Source: Plantago major
Taxonomy: Eukaryota; Streptophyta; Magnoliopsida; Lamiales; Plantaginaceae
Length of the DNA: 64,000 bases
Direction of reading: 5' to 3'
Assembly (NCBI GenBank): GCA_026545765.1
Contig: CM048842.1
Coordinates: 93,146,707-93,210,706, forward strand
Under the pieces are notes generated by a model, which was not told the origin of the DNA, searched no databases, and saw only the letters and a program-made list of their open reading frames with translations. The translations under genes and the position numbers were made by a program. Positions 48,219-60,400 of this stretch are shown in pieces (position 1 is the first letter of the stretch; each line of letters starts with the position of its first letter).

Positions 48219-48522
48219 TGTAACGACTCGAACCACTAACGGTCTCTACACTTCGGTACCAATATGTACATTTCACGCCTGATATGCTAAATTTAATCGC
48301 ATCAACACACGTCCTTTCCTCACAGACTTTGTGCTCACTTGTGCGCTAACCGGGAGACTTCCCAGTTGGTCACCCATACTAAGATTGCTCTAGACCAAGC
48401 ATGCTTAACTCTAAAGTTCTGATAGATGGATTCCCGGAAAGAAAGGTGCACCTTGTTAGTATGAGTAGCGTTCTCAATCCCTTTAAGCTGTTTGGACTTG
48501 ACTTGAAACTTTGGGCGTTACA
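48219..48522 (-). mobile_element. Cassandra-type solo LTR with 5S rRNA-derived segment
   Basis: It is 304 bp with ends TGTAACG and CGTTACA, and is flanked on both sides by ATTTA (48214-48218 and 48523-48527), a perfect 5-bp target duplication. On the minus strand it holds a 5S rRNA-like segment: the A-box region AGTTAAGCATGCTTGG (48410-48395) and the C-box region GTATGGGTGACC (48379-48368), at the spacing found in 5S genes. Cassandra elements are short non-coding retrotransposons (TRIMs) whose LTRs carry this RNA polymerase III promoter. Only one LTR is left. It is not a functional 5S gene, because the ends of 5S are not preserved. Confidence 0.9.
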
Positions 48523-48749
48523 ATTTAACTAACGGCCCCAATTCTCTTAAGAATCCTAGTCAAATTCTTCAATCTAATTTTTCTTTGTTTGATGCCCTCG
48601 CCGGCGAGGATAGAATATAGGAACATGGTAAGAATGCGTAAGTAGCAAAATATTATATTTAAATTAAAAATATTAATTTTAATTAAAAGTATTAATATAT
48701 TATTAAAAATAAAATATGAATATTTAAATTAAAAAATATTGATATTTTG

Positions 48750-48835
48750 ATTTGTTAAATTAAAAAATTAACTAATTTTTCTTAATTAAAATTTATTAGT
48801 ATTTTATTAAGAGCGCGTGTAGTTCACGCGCCAAC
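48750..48835. repeat. Inverted partner of the AT-rich repeat
   Basis: Its reverse complement matches 48097-48163, including GCTCTTAATAAAATACTAAT and TTTTAATTTAAC-like blocks. The two arms bracket the Cassandra LTR. Confidence 0.7.
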
Positions 48836-48889
48836 TTGAAGATCAACTAATTCACGCTAATTCTTACTAATTCGGTCAAAAGTAACGAT

Positions 48890-49330
48890 CTGCTATATGA
48901 CAAACATAGGACCAAAATTGACAAATACAAAACATAAGGCCAAAATCGAATGGCCACAACCAGTGAATAAACCAGAATCGCCACAATTAAGGTCCTATGT
49001 TGCTACGCCTCTATCCATTTGATCATGTAAGTTTTCCACGTTATAGATCGTCATGCCTAAGCTCCCAAGAGTCACCACCAATCCATTCAAGTACAACCTG
49101 GTCCTATAAGTTATCAAAATATTAATGATGAAAAATCATCAAATCTGTAAAAATATATGTTTACTACACATTGATCCTGTAAGTTTTCCACGTTATAATA
49201 GATCGTCAGCGGCCATCAGGTTTCCAGGAGTCGGTTAGCCAATTAATACTATCACTTTTTTATCATGTAAATTATCGAAATTCTAATTTCGGTACTTTGC
49301 TGACACCTCGACTATTAAATCAGGTCAAAT
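48890..49330. repeat. Partial repeats with a GATCCTGTAAGTTTTCCACGTTATA core
   Basis: The core recurs at 49021-49050 and 49172-49202, each followed by GATCGTCA. Shorter relatives lie near 49099 and 49258. It is probably a decayed small transposon; its ends were not found. Confidence 0.5.
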
Positions 49331-49757
49331 TTACCCCTGAGTCATTCAATCATGCGAGTTAGAGATATTTCACAACCTAACAGTCGAAAATAAAAATAAT
49401 ATAAAAATAAAAATGGAAAGATAAAAATACTGTAAATTTTCCTAATTATGTTGGGATATATCGAGTTTGAGGTTTGATTAGTATTTTGGCGGGACGAAGA
49501 AACATTACTGATGTGTTTTAATCTTTTCATTTTTCATTTAATACTCAATTTGGAGGTCAATTATTACTAATCTGCCTTTTCAAAATAAATTTAGAACAAA
49601 TTTCCCCTGATAAAAATTGCTTAGCCGAAATTTGTAGCCAAACACTCCCATAGACATAGTATTTGATTTTGGCATTAAATTTAAACCCGACCGTCTCCTT
49701 CATTCGAATTCCATCTGATGCTTGAGAAGTGTGGGTTTTAAGGTTAAACCTTGGGAA

Positions 49758-51000
49758 ATGTCTGGACCTCCAATGGACCCAAGGTACGAGCAATGGCTGA
49801 GAGATGAAGTGATTTACCTCCATTCCCTCTAGCAACCAAGGCCCTCCTCGACCACATGCCGCCGTTTTCTGCCACGATCTTCACCCTATCCAACCTATCG
49901 CTTCAAGAAACAAACCCACAAAACCACCAACAACAACAAGAAACACCCAATCACTTCATCTCCAGGCACTAAATGGCCATGTCCTCCTACTCCGCCTCCA
50001 ATATCCGACAATTGGCCAACTTTCCCAAAATATACTTCCCGAAATTGATAACTCCTCTGTAAACCCCCACAAAAATGCCCACCAAATCGCTCGCAACTTC
50101 TTCCGTGTCGGCGACGATTCTGATTCTGATGCAATTGAAAGTGAGAGCAGTGGTGATGAATCCATGGAATTGGAAGGAGATGATGGAAGTGAAGAGTATG
50201 GGTTTTTGTTGATGGGGATGCTGAATTGAGGGACCATTATGCTGAATTAGTTTCTAGTTAAGTTTCACTTGTTGTTTTGTTATGGGGAAAGTCAAGAGGT
50301 TTGAGGAGTACTTTTACCTTACCTACTGTTTTAGAATTCTACCACAACTCTGGGGTGCTTGCATCAGAGATTTTGATGTTTCATAAATTTACTTGTTTCG
50401 TTTTTCTTTTCAACCTTTTAATTATTTAAGGGTAAAAGTTTCATTTCAAAATATTGGAAAATAGAAACATATTGAGAATTTCCAGATGCATTTTGTTCCA
50501 AACAAAAGGAACATAAAATATATTACTTGAGTGGAATTCCAAGTGCGACATTTTACTTCTTTATGTCAAAGGACCAACTGACTGTACTGATGACGAAGTA
50601 AAAAAGAACTCCTATAATGAGCCTCATTAGCAGGAAGTTGTAAGCCTGTTATATGGGTGGTCTTGATGAGATAGTTTCTGCATCAGTATTCTATTTGATG
50701 ATGCTTATCTATTTTAAGATGCCTTTTCACATGTTGCAATCAATTGTGGATGATCAGATCAATGCTTAAACTTTTAGTCTCTTTGCTAAACAAAGAAATG
50801 TTCTTTCTCCATGCTGCTAGTCTCTTTCAGTTTCCGTGATCATATCCATTAAAAACCTGGTAAGCTGTATAGTATATGATTAGTCATCTTACCCAAGATA
50901 TTTGAATGCTACAGGCTGCTCCAGATGAAAACAATGGTGCTGGAAAAGAAATGCCAGATTTGCAGATGGATAATGCTGTTGTTGGGCGAAAGTAAGACAG
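49758..51000 (+). pseudogene. Broken gene of an uncharacterised plant protein family
   Basis: The ATG at 49758 begins MSGPPMDPRYEQWLRDEVIY and then LHSL, an N-terminus I know from a plant protein family of unknown function. Directly after LHSL a TAG stands where the family has tryptophan. Downstream, frames carry a Pro-rich part (KWPCPPTPPPISDNWPTFP, about 49971-50027) and an acidic part (VGDDSDSDAIESESSGDESM, about 50106-50165). The acidic part runs out of frame at a short T run (about 50203). A likely last exon follows an acceptor at about 50914 (AAPDENNGAGKEMPDLQ, stop near 50992). The expected middle exon with its cysteines is not found. It could be a pseudogene or a real gene damaged by assembly errors. 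Confidence 0.45.
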
Positions 51001-51735
51001 AAACTGAGAACACAATGGACTCCATGGTGAGATAGATGGTTTATCAAAGTTGTGATCCAAATACCTGTTGCATTCTTCATCAGCACGTGTTGATCGATTT
51101 AATGAGCCAAACAATAATACTGATGTAACCTTGTGTTATCCTGGGCCTGATTAGATTCCAGTGATAGTCTCATCCCATACGAGCTTGGTAAGTCTTAACT
51201 GTCAACTGTGTGGATTATCAATTCTTTGCTTTATCCTGCCATTGCAAACTATCACCGTAAAAATGAGCGACTAATTCTTTTTAATGTTTAGCATGCTGAT
51301 CAGGCAAATTAATTTCATCAAGGTGTATGTCTGTTGCTAAAATCCGACATATCTCAGGATCTTCATTATCCTACCCATCAACCATACTGTAAACTGTTGT
51401 TAAAATCTGACCTATCCCTCAAATATAAGACTAACATAAAATTAAAGAAAAAACTTTTACCAGCAGATCCTCCTGCCCTGTGTCTGACGCAAAGACAAGG
51501 TTTCAGCGTGCTAGTAAATATTTGACTCTTGGCTTGAGCATCTTATAAAACAAACATGAGTAATGTTGAGCAGAGCAATCTTCAGTGGATATGTTTGGCA
51601 GTCCCTCGTTATTCCACAAAGTTGGAATTGAAGGCCTGTGAATGATATGTAGAGGCAGTTGCATTGTATTTGGTGTACCATTGCGTTGGCCCGTGAATTC
51701 AAAAGTATCGATAAAACAATTTCTCAGATATCTAT
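51001..51735. other. Intergenic, no gene seen
   Basis: This is 3' flank of the broken gene and unassigned sequence up to the Athila-like LTR. Confidence 0.4.
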
Positions 51736-52894
51736 TGATGAGTCGATATTTTAACGACTCATTTAGTCTTTTTTTACCATATTTTGTTATGTCCTTTAGC
51801 CCCTTTTTATAGTGTTTTAGTGCATTTTCACATTTGAGTATTTTGTGTATTTTTGTACTTTTTCAGGTGTTTTAGTGTAAAAGGCAAGGATTTGGAGGAG
51901 CGTATGCAAAATCGAAGCTTATCCAAGCTTTTAGAAGCACACTAAGGCCAAGTAGTGGGCCACTACTCCAAGGAGGTGACAAGGAGGTTGAGAAAAGGAA
52001 GTAAACATAGGAAGAAGTGGGAAAAATGGGAGCTTTTCCGGATGGGAGGCTCACCGCGGTGAGCTCCAGTAACACGGAGGCTCACCGCGGTCCAAGAAGA
52101 CAGAACAGTCTCGGAGCAGAGCAGACCACGGCGAGCCAGACACCAAAAAGAGGCCCACCGCGGTGAGAACTGAACTAGACCAGTTCAACCACGATTTCTG
52201 GCAGTTTTTCCCCATGATTTTGAATTTCTACTTCCTTGGTTCTATAAATAGGTCACTTGTATTCGCCTAAAACATATCTTCGCATCTTCCAAGTCTATTT
52301 TCTTTCAATTTTAAGCATTGTAAACACTCTAGAGATTCAATCTCTTGCAATAGAAGTATTAATTCTTTCGACCATCTCTTGTCACCGACGATCTGTATCA
52401 ATCGCAACTACTATTTAGCTTCAGTGCGATAAAGTTGTTACTTTGATTATCGAATCTTGGTGTATCGTGGAACTTGTTAGTAATTAATCATCTATTAGGC
52501 TATATACGATGATTGATAGCTCGATGTGCTCTTTGTAGTGATTACGCATATATAGCCCTTATTTGGTTGTACTTTCAATAGCAAGGTGATGAACCGCGAT
52601 TAGTGTATCCTTAATCGGTCATCTTCAGACAAGACACTTCGTGAAAGGATTTATTTAACTTCATTGTTTGTAGAATTGCATGATCTAGGTTTTACCTTGT
52701 CTTGTGCATGTTAGATTTTATTCTAGTGTCAAGTATCACTATCCACACTATCTGCTTACAACCAACACAAGCAAATCTATTCTATAGAACTAGTTTAATC
52801 AATTCCTCGAGAGAACGATTCAGGTTAAAAGCTACCGTCGCCTATAACAATCGCTTTTTCTACTTGTGTCAATATAAGTATTAATTTCGAGCGA
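51736..52894 (+). repeat. Athila-like 5' LTR
   Basis: It starts TGATGAGTCGATATTTTAACG and ends just before the primer site; the exact end base is uncertain. TATAAATA at 52243-52250 is a good TATA box. Upstream of it, a CTCACCGCGG motif occurs three times (about 52050, 52081 and 52158, the last as CCCACCGCGG). Confidence 0.7.
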
Positions 52895-52898
52895 TAAA

Positions 52899-52920
52899 AA
52901 ATTTGGGATCATTGCCGGGA
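52899..52920 (+). promoter_or_regulatory. Degraded primer binding site of the Athila-like element
   Basis: TTTGGGATCATTGCCGGGA lines up with the TGGCGCC-to-TTGCCGGGG primer site usual in Athila-type elements, with several changes. It sets the inner LTR border. Confidence 0.6.
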
Positions 52921-53345
52921 ATTGATTCCACGTTCTTTTAGAGTATGGACAATTGTGTTAGTCGTTATCATCATTTTAGGTAGAGTTTATCGACTAATGT
53001 AAACTAACGCTTCGCTTACTTAGTTTTGTTGGTACAATGAATCTTTACAGTACATATGGCTAGGTACGAAGAATATTTGATACCTAAGGTGGTGGTAAGG
53101 AAACCACCAATATTCCTCGAGCTCGAGGCTAGGGAATACGATTTAGATGATGATTGGGGTGTTCACTTCTATACTGGGTAGGCCGATGGAAGATGCTTTG
53201 GGTTTATTCGTTAGTTAGAACAAGTCGTGACGGAGTTACCACCCAGAGGATCGAGTGAGGACCACCAAGAGCAAAGTTGTTTCCTTTGCCGTTAGATTCC
53301 AAGCCTATAACGGCCGATTCGTTAGAGCCCAGTCATCGAGGACAT

Positions 53346-54700
53346 TGTTAGAATATCGTTAGTAATTTGATCACTCATCACATGTTCTTATCTTAGCCGT
53401 AAAGGTGATTAAGTACTCGTTCACTTGAACATTGTAAAAGAGGAAATCACCGAGTATGATTAGTCTAGTAAATCTTGTATTAGGATTTTAGGTCTCTCGA
53501 GTGTAATTTTTATTTCCGTAAGACCATGAAGATCAATCCTAGCAATGGATCTTTTCTCAAGATGAGAAGATCAAGAGATTGCACAAGATTTATGAAGACA
53601 TCAAGGTTTAGTCTAACTCGAAAGACTATGTCCTTAATCCTTTCTTAAGTGTATTTACTTACTTTTGAAATATAATTCGGACATATGACATCATGAGTAT
53701 GGAGCATGCAAACCATCGAGGCTCATGTATCCGCTGAAGACCACAGACAAGAAATAGTATAAGGCATTAATCATCGGTAAAGTCAAAGCATACGCCTCTC
53801 CGAGGCATGAGACAAGGACTTCGAGTACTCATTTCAAGATAAGTATGGAATTTGAATCAGGTCTAACGGATATCATTCCAACAACTCTCAAATTCATCTA
53901 TATATATCACACTTAGATGTCGAGAAATACACATTAGAACGCCTATCTTGCAAACTTACCATCAAAAAAGTATTCTCTCAAGCACTCTACTACCCTTTCG
54001 AAAGCTTTCGTTTCAAGAATCACTAATAGTTCTAAGTTGTCTTGAACCTTAACAAGAGATTGTTATTCGTGAAAGAGTTGAACTATCGACACCTTTCCAA
54101 GCTCATTCTCCGTATGGACATCAATTACTGGTCAAGAAGAGCAAACCGCCATCCACCGAACAAGTGTATTAAGTAGTCTTGTTCTACTAGTCTCAAAACA
54201 TAATCAAAAGTTATACGAGAAGCCTCTCGACAAACCTTATAACCAACACCATCAAGGCGTGAGTAGAGGAAGTACTTGATTTGGGAAATCAAGGAATAAC
54301 CCAAGGTTATCTCGAGTAGAGGAAGTACTTAGCTCTAGGAGTCAGATAACTCGGAACAATTGGGAACCATTTGTTTAAGAATCTTAGAATAGATTATTGT
54401 AAGGTGAACTCAATTATCTGCTCTAGTGAATTCTAACTCCCAAAAAGACCAAGTGGATTAGTTGAGGATTACGCCACCTCCAGATACCACTATACTTGAT
54501 GTGTCATTTACCTTTCTCAGATTTACATTTCAAAGAAAGCACACACATACTTATTGTTTCAGATTTACCTATCTTAAAGTCTTCCGGCCTCAATTTAAGT
54601 ATCGAAACCCTAGGTTTATGAGAAATGTGTTTATCGACAAAAGTTTTAAAAGACTATTCACCCCCCACAGCCTTTTACTTTGCCGTTATCTCGATCAACA
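53346..54700 (+). repeat. Copia 5' LTR
   Basis: It starts TGTTAGAATATCG and ends TCGATCAACA, with the primer site two bases further. Its last ~370 bp match 12-360 in reverse. The left border interrupts Athila-like sequence. Confidence 0.65.
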
Positions 54701-54702
54701 AG

Positions 54703-54712
54703 TGGTATCAGC
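54703..54712 (+). promoter_or_regulatory. Copia primer binding site (initiator Met tRNA)
   Basis: TGGTATCAGC begins two bases after the LTR end. It matches the TGGTATCAGAGC site complementary to initiator methionine tRNA used by most plant copia elements, with AG missing. Confidence 0.75.
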
Positions 54713-54779
54713 AGTGAGGTTCACAAGTTTTCCTTCAAGATCAATCTAGATCCCCGATAGGTGAAGGAACTTTGTCCCT

Positions 54780-57200
54780 TCTCGAGGACTATATAATTTG
54801 TGTGTTAAGTGTAGGTATGTCTCGAGTGATGCACCTGCTCAAGCCGTGAAACTACGAAATGGAAGAACAACATGATGCTCCATCCGAGGCCATTAGTGAT
54901 GAGATGATCTATGTCATCAATGAAGGGCCTATCAAAATCGCATAACTCAAACAAGTTATCGAGGTGTCTGATGGAAGAAAAGCCTGCATAAGGAAGATGG
55001 AAGCGAGGATGCTACGCTAGTGATAGTGGTCGTGTTCGTGGAAGCATTATGTATGAAGACAAGCTAAGAGAGCTCGACATCCAAGATGCCAAGATACGAT
55101 TGATGGTCTAGCTCGTAATATCATCATCGACGACACCGAGCACATACAGTAAACTGTGGGTGCTAAACGCAAAGTCGCTCGCAATCGATTGAAGAAATTG
55201 CGTTTAACCGAGAAAACCAAGGAAAACAAGTTCAAGTTCTTAAATTGAAGTTCCAAAACTTCAAACAAGGTCCCAATCAAACTCGAAGAACTTGATTTGT
55301 GTTTACTACCCTTATGAGTGATATGGCACTTGGTGAAAGCAACAGATACTCCCACCGTAAAAGATTAAGACTATTGTCAAGTCTCAATCACAACCGGAGC
55401 ACACTAAGTTCTTTTATTTCAACCAAGGGATGCCAAATATTACTCCAAAGAGAGCTCTTCTCTCATCTTGCATCAGAGACTATGAGACAACTCGTAGAGA
55501 ACAAACAATTTAAAAGTTGCAAAGTGTTGCTCTAGTTTCAAGGTACTTCAAAAGAAGGATACCAAAGATGCATCAAGAAAATGCTCTTGCAAGAAGACAC
55601 ATGCGTAAATTTGAGTCAAGAGATTGAGAGAAGAAAAGCTAAAGAAAAGTCAAAAAGCATTCGCCAAAACTATCATCAAGACAAGAACATACAAATGAAC
55701 AACTCTCCTAACACCCCATTCGAAAGAAGTAATCAAGTCGCAGAAATAGGAAATGATATCCGCTTCTATCACAAAAAGCCCGTCACTTCAAGAGAGATTG
55801 TCCCGCTTAAACAAGCTCAAGACAGTGACAAGAAGGATGTAAGAAATTTCAAGAGAAATCAAAGGGCCTTACCGATCAAGAAAGGAAGAAGATTCAAATT
55901 CAACTTGATGCTCTAGACATTGAGATGATTTTGAAGATGGAGATTCAGATGACTCAAACCTACCAAAGACCGAATGTGTGGAATCACCCACGATGTAATC
56001 GATTTCGCCTTAAGAAGAATGAAATATGTGGAGTTGCCGAGATTGGTCCGCATATCTCCAACATTGAAATGTGTCTTACGGTGATGAGGTAACTAACAAT
56101 TCACAATTTCGCATTATGAGAGTGATGATGGAATTGAGGATCCGGAGTCGGTCAAGAGTGAATCGATCGTTATGAGAAAGAATTTCCGAAGCACAATCCA
56201 AAACCGTAATTCTAGAGGAAAGCAAAGAAACTCTTGAAAAAGAGGTCTCCGAGCCAACCGAGTATCTCGAGAACAAGAACGCTAAATAGCCTTTCCGAAG
56301 CTCGATATCCGAGAATGAAAATTTCACAAACTAGCCTCGATGAACTTAATAAGAAATTGATGAAGCCGCTCGAGAATGAAGAACTCAAAGAAAGAGCTAT
56401 CCTTCCAATCTTATGCAAAGGCTAGTGACACTTCACCGAGGTTCAATCCTATCGAGAGACCCTCCGAGAAAGGTGGACTCGACTTGATGAACAATCAAGT
56501 AATTCATCTCATCCAAGAAGAGTGATGAAAGGTCGACCTTTGTAAAAAGTCAACAGAATGATTCTTCAACCACCTATAGCATTGGTCGAAGCTGGTAGTT
56601 GACAAAGGAAAAGGAGTTGCAACCTACCAACCTTTGAAAGAACAATAAGCTCATAAGAAAATGTGGATAAGGTCTCAAAAGAAACATAACCCCGACATGC
56701 AACCATCCACATTGTCAGACATTAGGAAGGAAAGAATTGTCGAATAGGCAAATTTCATCGCACCATTTTATGAAAATAAAGATGGTGCAGAAACTAGTAA
56801 GGCTTCAAGAGCGATTCTAAAGCCAAAGGTGTTCAAATGGCATCACTATCGTATTGGAAAGGTCCTTCAACAATATAAGGAAGGACAAGAACAATGGCGC
56901 AAGGTCGATATTGCACGAAGTAATAGATGAGGTGGAAGAAATCTGCCACCGAAAACCGAATGCCAGAGCTAGAAGGAACTCGCCAGAAGGCTAAGTTTGT
57001 CAAAAGCAACCCCGTAAACCTGTGGTCCGAAAGCACCAAAGGAACACTTAGAAACACCCCAAGAAGGAAGATTGAGATCAAAATTACCGATTTTATCAGA
57101 TCTCCTTCGATCAAGTTAGATAAAACAAACTCCCAAGAAATTCACTAAAATGTGGATTCCTACCGAAGAATGTTTAGTCTAAGTGGTTCTATCTCTAAGG
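54780..57200 (+). pseudogene. Copia gag remnant
   Basis: Broken frames start near 54830 with LLKP-NYEMEE-like residues, as at the start of copia gag. A long lysine- and glutamate-rich part follows (55581-55916 and 56234-56425 contain open frames with coiled-coil-like composition). A clear CCHC zinc knuckle was not found. The region is longer than a typical copia gag, which is usual for Sireviruses. Confidence 0.55.
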
Positions 57201-57229
57201 TAAGAACCTAACTCCTATTTCGTTGCGTA

Positions 57230-57330
57230 ACGCCTCGACTAAGGCTCAATGGCTATTTGATAGTGGATGCGTAAAGCACATGACAGAGACAAAGCAAATC
57301 GTCAACTACAAAGCTTGTAACACCGACCGT
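57230..57330 (+). pseudogene. Copia protease active-site remnant
   Basis: AQWLFDSGCVKHMTET at 57247-57294 contains the DSG active site of copia aspartic proteases followed by the conserved HMT. The flanks are frameshifted. Confidence 0.75.
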
Positions 57331-57599
57331 ATATCGATTTGATGGAGGAGAATTAAATCCTCTCGATCCGCAACGCCAAATTGGGATCATTAACAATCAC
57401 CGACGACATATATTAAAGGTTTGAAATATAATCTATTTAGTATGAGCCAGCTTATGCATAAGGATTCATCAGAAATTCAAAGCAAAGTATTGCAAATTTA
57501 TCGACAATGAGTCAAAGCATACCTTTTGGTTGCTCAGCGGAAAGGTAGTCTTTATGTTGCCGATTGGGCATCCGCCACAATCAAGAATGTCTCATGGTG

Positions 57600-58480
57600 A
57601 GTCAATCAGTCACACGTAAGAGCACCGTTATGGCACAAAAGAATGAGTCACTTGAATTTCAAAACTCGAACAAACTCTACAAGAAAGAGTTGGTCGTCTT
57701 CCCAAAACATCTTTCGTAAAGGATGGTATCTATTCTCATTACATGGGAAACAATCCAAGATCTCTTTCAAGTCCAAAACCAGACATCTAAAGTTAGACCA
57801 ACGCAACTATTACACATGGATCTTTTGAATCATCTCAGAATCAGCTATATAGGAAAGAAGTATGGTCCGTTGTTGTAGATGACTTCAAGATTCACTTGGG
57901 TCAGATTGCCACAAATCGATGCTAGGTGGAGATGCCAAACTTGTGAATAAGCTTGAAGTCATGAAAATGACAAAGTATCCGCAATTAGAATGCACTATGG
58001 TACCGAGTTTGTCAACCAAAGACATAAAGGAGTTTTGTACCAAAGAAGGTATACAACACCAACTTTCCTCCGTGAGAACACCACAACAAAATGGTGTTGC
58101 AGAAAGGAAAATAGAACTTTAAAGAAGCAAAGAAGGACAATGTCAATACACTAAAATAAGTGAAGTTTATCGGGTTGTAAACACAAAGATGCTACACTCG
58201 TAATGTATGTTTGATAAACAAACACCATGACAAGACCCCTATGAACTCTCGGTTGGTAGACCTAATATTAAACATCCGAAAGTGTTAGTCAGATGTTTTG
58301 TTCTTAACAATGGAAAAGAGTATCTAAGAACATTTCAACCAAAGGCGATGAAGGTGTGTTTCTTGGTTATTCTATGAATAGCAAAGCATACAGAGTTTAC
58401 AACAAAAGAACAAAGAAGATTGAAGAATCGCCATGTTGTATTCTATGAAGGAAACACCCCGTCGATGAACTCTCGTAAAG
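57600..58480 (+). pseudogene. Copia integrase remnant
   Basis: KRMSHLNFKT (about 57643-57672) is from the zinc-binding front part. LHMDL (57808-57822) carries the first catalytic aspartate. FCTKEGIQHQLSSVRTPQQN (58033-58092) and GVAERK hold the glutamate region. Later residues (GVFLGYSMNSKAYRVYNKR, about 58351-58407) are the C-terminal block of copia integrases. Frames change several times. Confidence 0.85.
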
Positions 58481-58949
58481 GTTCAAGGAACTATTGATAA
58501 AGGATTCAAGAAGAACCTTCAAAGGAGAAACATCATTATGGTAGGAGGATGACTGACGAAGAAAAGCATGAAATGCCTAGTAACAACCAGATGATTCTCG
58601 CATATGATGAAGAATTTCCTATGAGAATTCCAGAATGGAAATCAAGATGTTCATCGAGAGCTAACTCGAAATGACCTCTCGACTGTGCATGTCCCGTAAA
58701 GCTCTCACATTGAGCAAGTGTCGACATTCACCGCCTTTCCGAGGTGCAAAATGTCATGATATCAAGAAGTATCAAGTCATAATCATAGTGATTCACATTC
58801 ATCACATAGATGTCAATTCTACTAGCCTTCTAAGCCCATGATGAGATGGATCAAGGATCATCTCGCAAAAGATGTGATCGACCAATCAATCAAGGTGTTA
58901 GGACTAGGAGAGCAATAATGAAAATGCTAATTCTCTCTTCGATGTTTCA

Positions 58950-59720
58950 TCTCAAACATTGAATTTAGAAGAAGCATTGAGAGACCAAGATCGGATCTCG
59001 CAATGCAAGAAGAGTCGATCGCTTTTGAGAGAAATAAAGTCCGGAAAATAGTTCCATTTGTAGAAGGAATATATGTGATTGGAACCAAGTGGGTTTTCGT
59101 AAACAAGATGAATGAACTGTGAAATAACCAAACAAAGCAAGGTTGGTTGCCAAGGATTCACCTGCATCAAGGTTTAGATTTTGATGAGTCATATGCACCA
59201 TTGCCGATCGATGCAATAAGACTCTTTCCGCCTTTGCAGCCATAAAGACTTTAAAGTTTATCGATGGATGTCAAGAGTGCATTCTGAATGGTGAACTTGC
59301 CGAGGAAGTCTATGTTGAGCAACCACCGGCTTTGAAGTTTCCGCAGAAAAGTAGAATGGTCTATAAGCCATGTAAAGCTCTATATGGATCAAACAGTTCC
59401 AAGAGCATGGTATGACACTTTGGCCAAATACCTCCGGAAAGTGGTTTCAAGAAAGGTGAAGTTGATAAAACTTTATTTACTTTAAATCATGATGGAAACT
59501 ACCTTAGTTCAAGTATATGTTGATGACATCATTCGATCTAAGGACAAGCAACTTTGTGATGACTTTGCAAATCTCATGAAAAGTAAGTTTGAGATGAGCA
59601 TGATGGGAGAATTGAACTATTTCCTAGGATTGCAAGTCAAGCAACTCAATGATGGAATATTCATTACATAAAGTATGCAAAAGACATGCTCACAAAGTTC
59701 AATCTTAAGCCTTCGAAAAG
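58950..59720 (+). pseudogene. Copia reverse transcriptase remnant
   Basis: The part around 59075-59110 (YVIGTKWVF-like) starts the domain. LNGELAEEVYVEQPP lies near 59285-59330. The palm motif YVDD at 59516-59527 is intact within VQVYVDDIIRSKD. MSMMGELNYFLGLQVKQLND follows (59597-59655). RT sits after integrase, which defines Ty1/copia. Stops and frame changes are frequent. Confidence 0.85.
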
Positions 59721-59929
59721 AATGCTAAGATACCTATGAGCATAGGAACCAAGATGACCTATACAATCGCATAAGAGTGTCAAGAACATAAGTATAGAAA
59801 ATTGATAGTTCACTACTTTACTCATCGCAAGCACTGATATTCAATATGCAATGAGTGTAAAAGTTTCAAACAAATCCAATGCAATCACACTACAACATTG
59901 CTATGGAAATATTAAGGTATGTAAAAGAG

Positions 59930-60400
59930 ATGTAGGTTTGTGGTATCCTAAAGAAAGTGGATTGAGTTTGGCTGGTTACTCAGATGCTGATTATGCTTAG
60001 ATCAATGCTTGATAGGAAAAGTACCTCAGGAACTTGTCAGTTTCTGGGAACTAGACTTATCTCATGGTTTAGCAAGAAGCAAAACTCAATTGCAACTTCT
60101 ACCATAGAGGTCATATATTGTCAGTGTTGTGCAACAAAATTTTGTGGATTCAACAACAACTCGTAGACTATGGACTCAATGAAGAGAAAACTCATTTTCA
60201 TGATAACACAAGTGCTATTGCAATCACACGTAACCCCAAGTTCCATGCCGTAACAAAGCACTTAGACACCACTTCATCGAGACCATGTTGAGAAAGGCAA
60301 TATAGAGATACTCAAGATCGCATGTAAGACCAACTTGCAGATATCTTCACCAAGCCCCTACAAGAAAGCTTCTTGACCTTAAGACATAGTCTGGGTTAAT
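59930..60400 (+). pseudogene. Copia RNase H remnant
   Basis: LAGYSDADYA (about 59971-60000) carries the first catalytic aspartate. DRKSTSGTCQFLGTRLISW (60012-60068) is the signature block. LADIFTKPL-like residues close it near 60333-60362. One frame change separates the first two blocks. Confidence 0.85.

Larger units (their letters stand above)
51736..53345 (+). mobile_element. 5' end of a second-family Athila-like gypsy element
   Basis: It consists of an LTR, a primer-binding-like site and about 425 bp of internal leader before a copia LTR interrupts it at 53346. The remainder should lie beyond the copia element, outside the window. A short frame near 53056-53180 (MARYEEYLIPKVVVRKPP) may be leader-encoded; I do not recognise it. 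Confidence 0.65.

Noticed and set aside
48330-48430. A functional 5S rRNA gene
   Set aside because: Only the central promoter-bearing part resembles 5S; the ends differ and it lies within TG/CA-bounded LTR sequence with target duplications.
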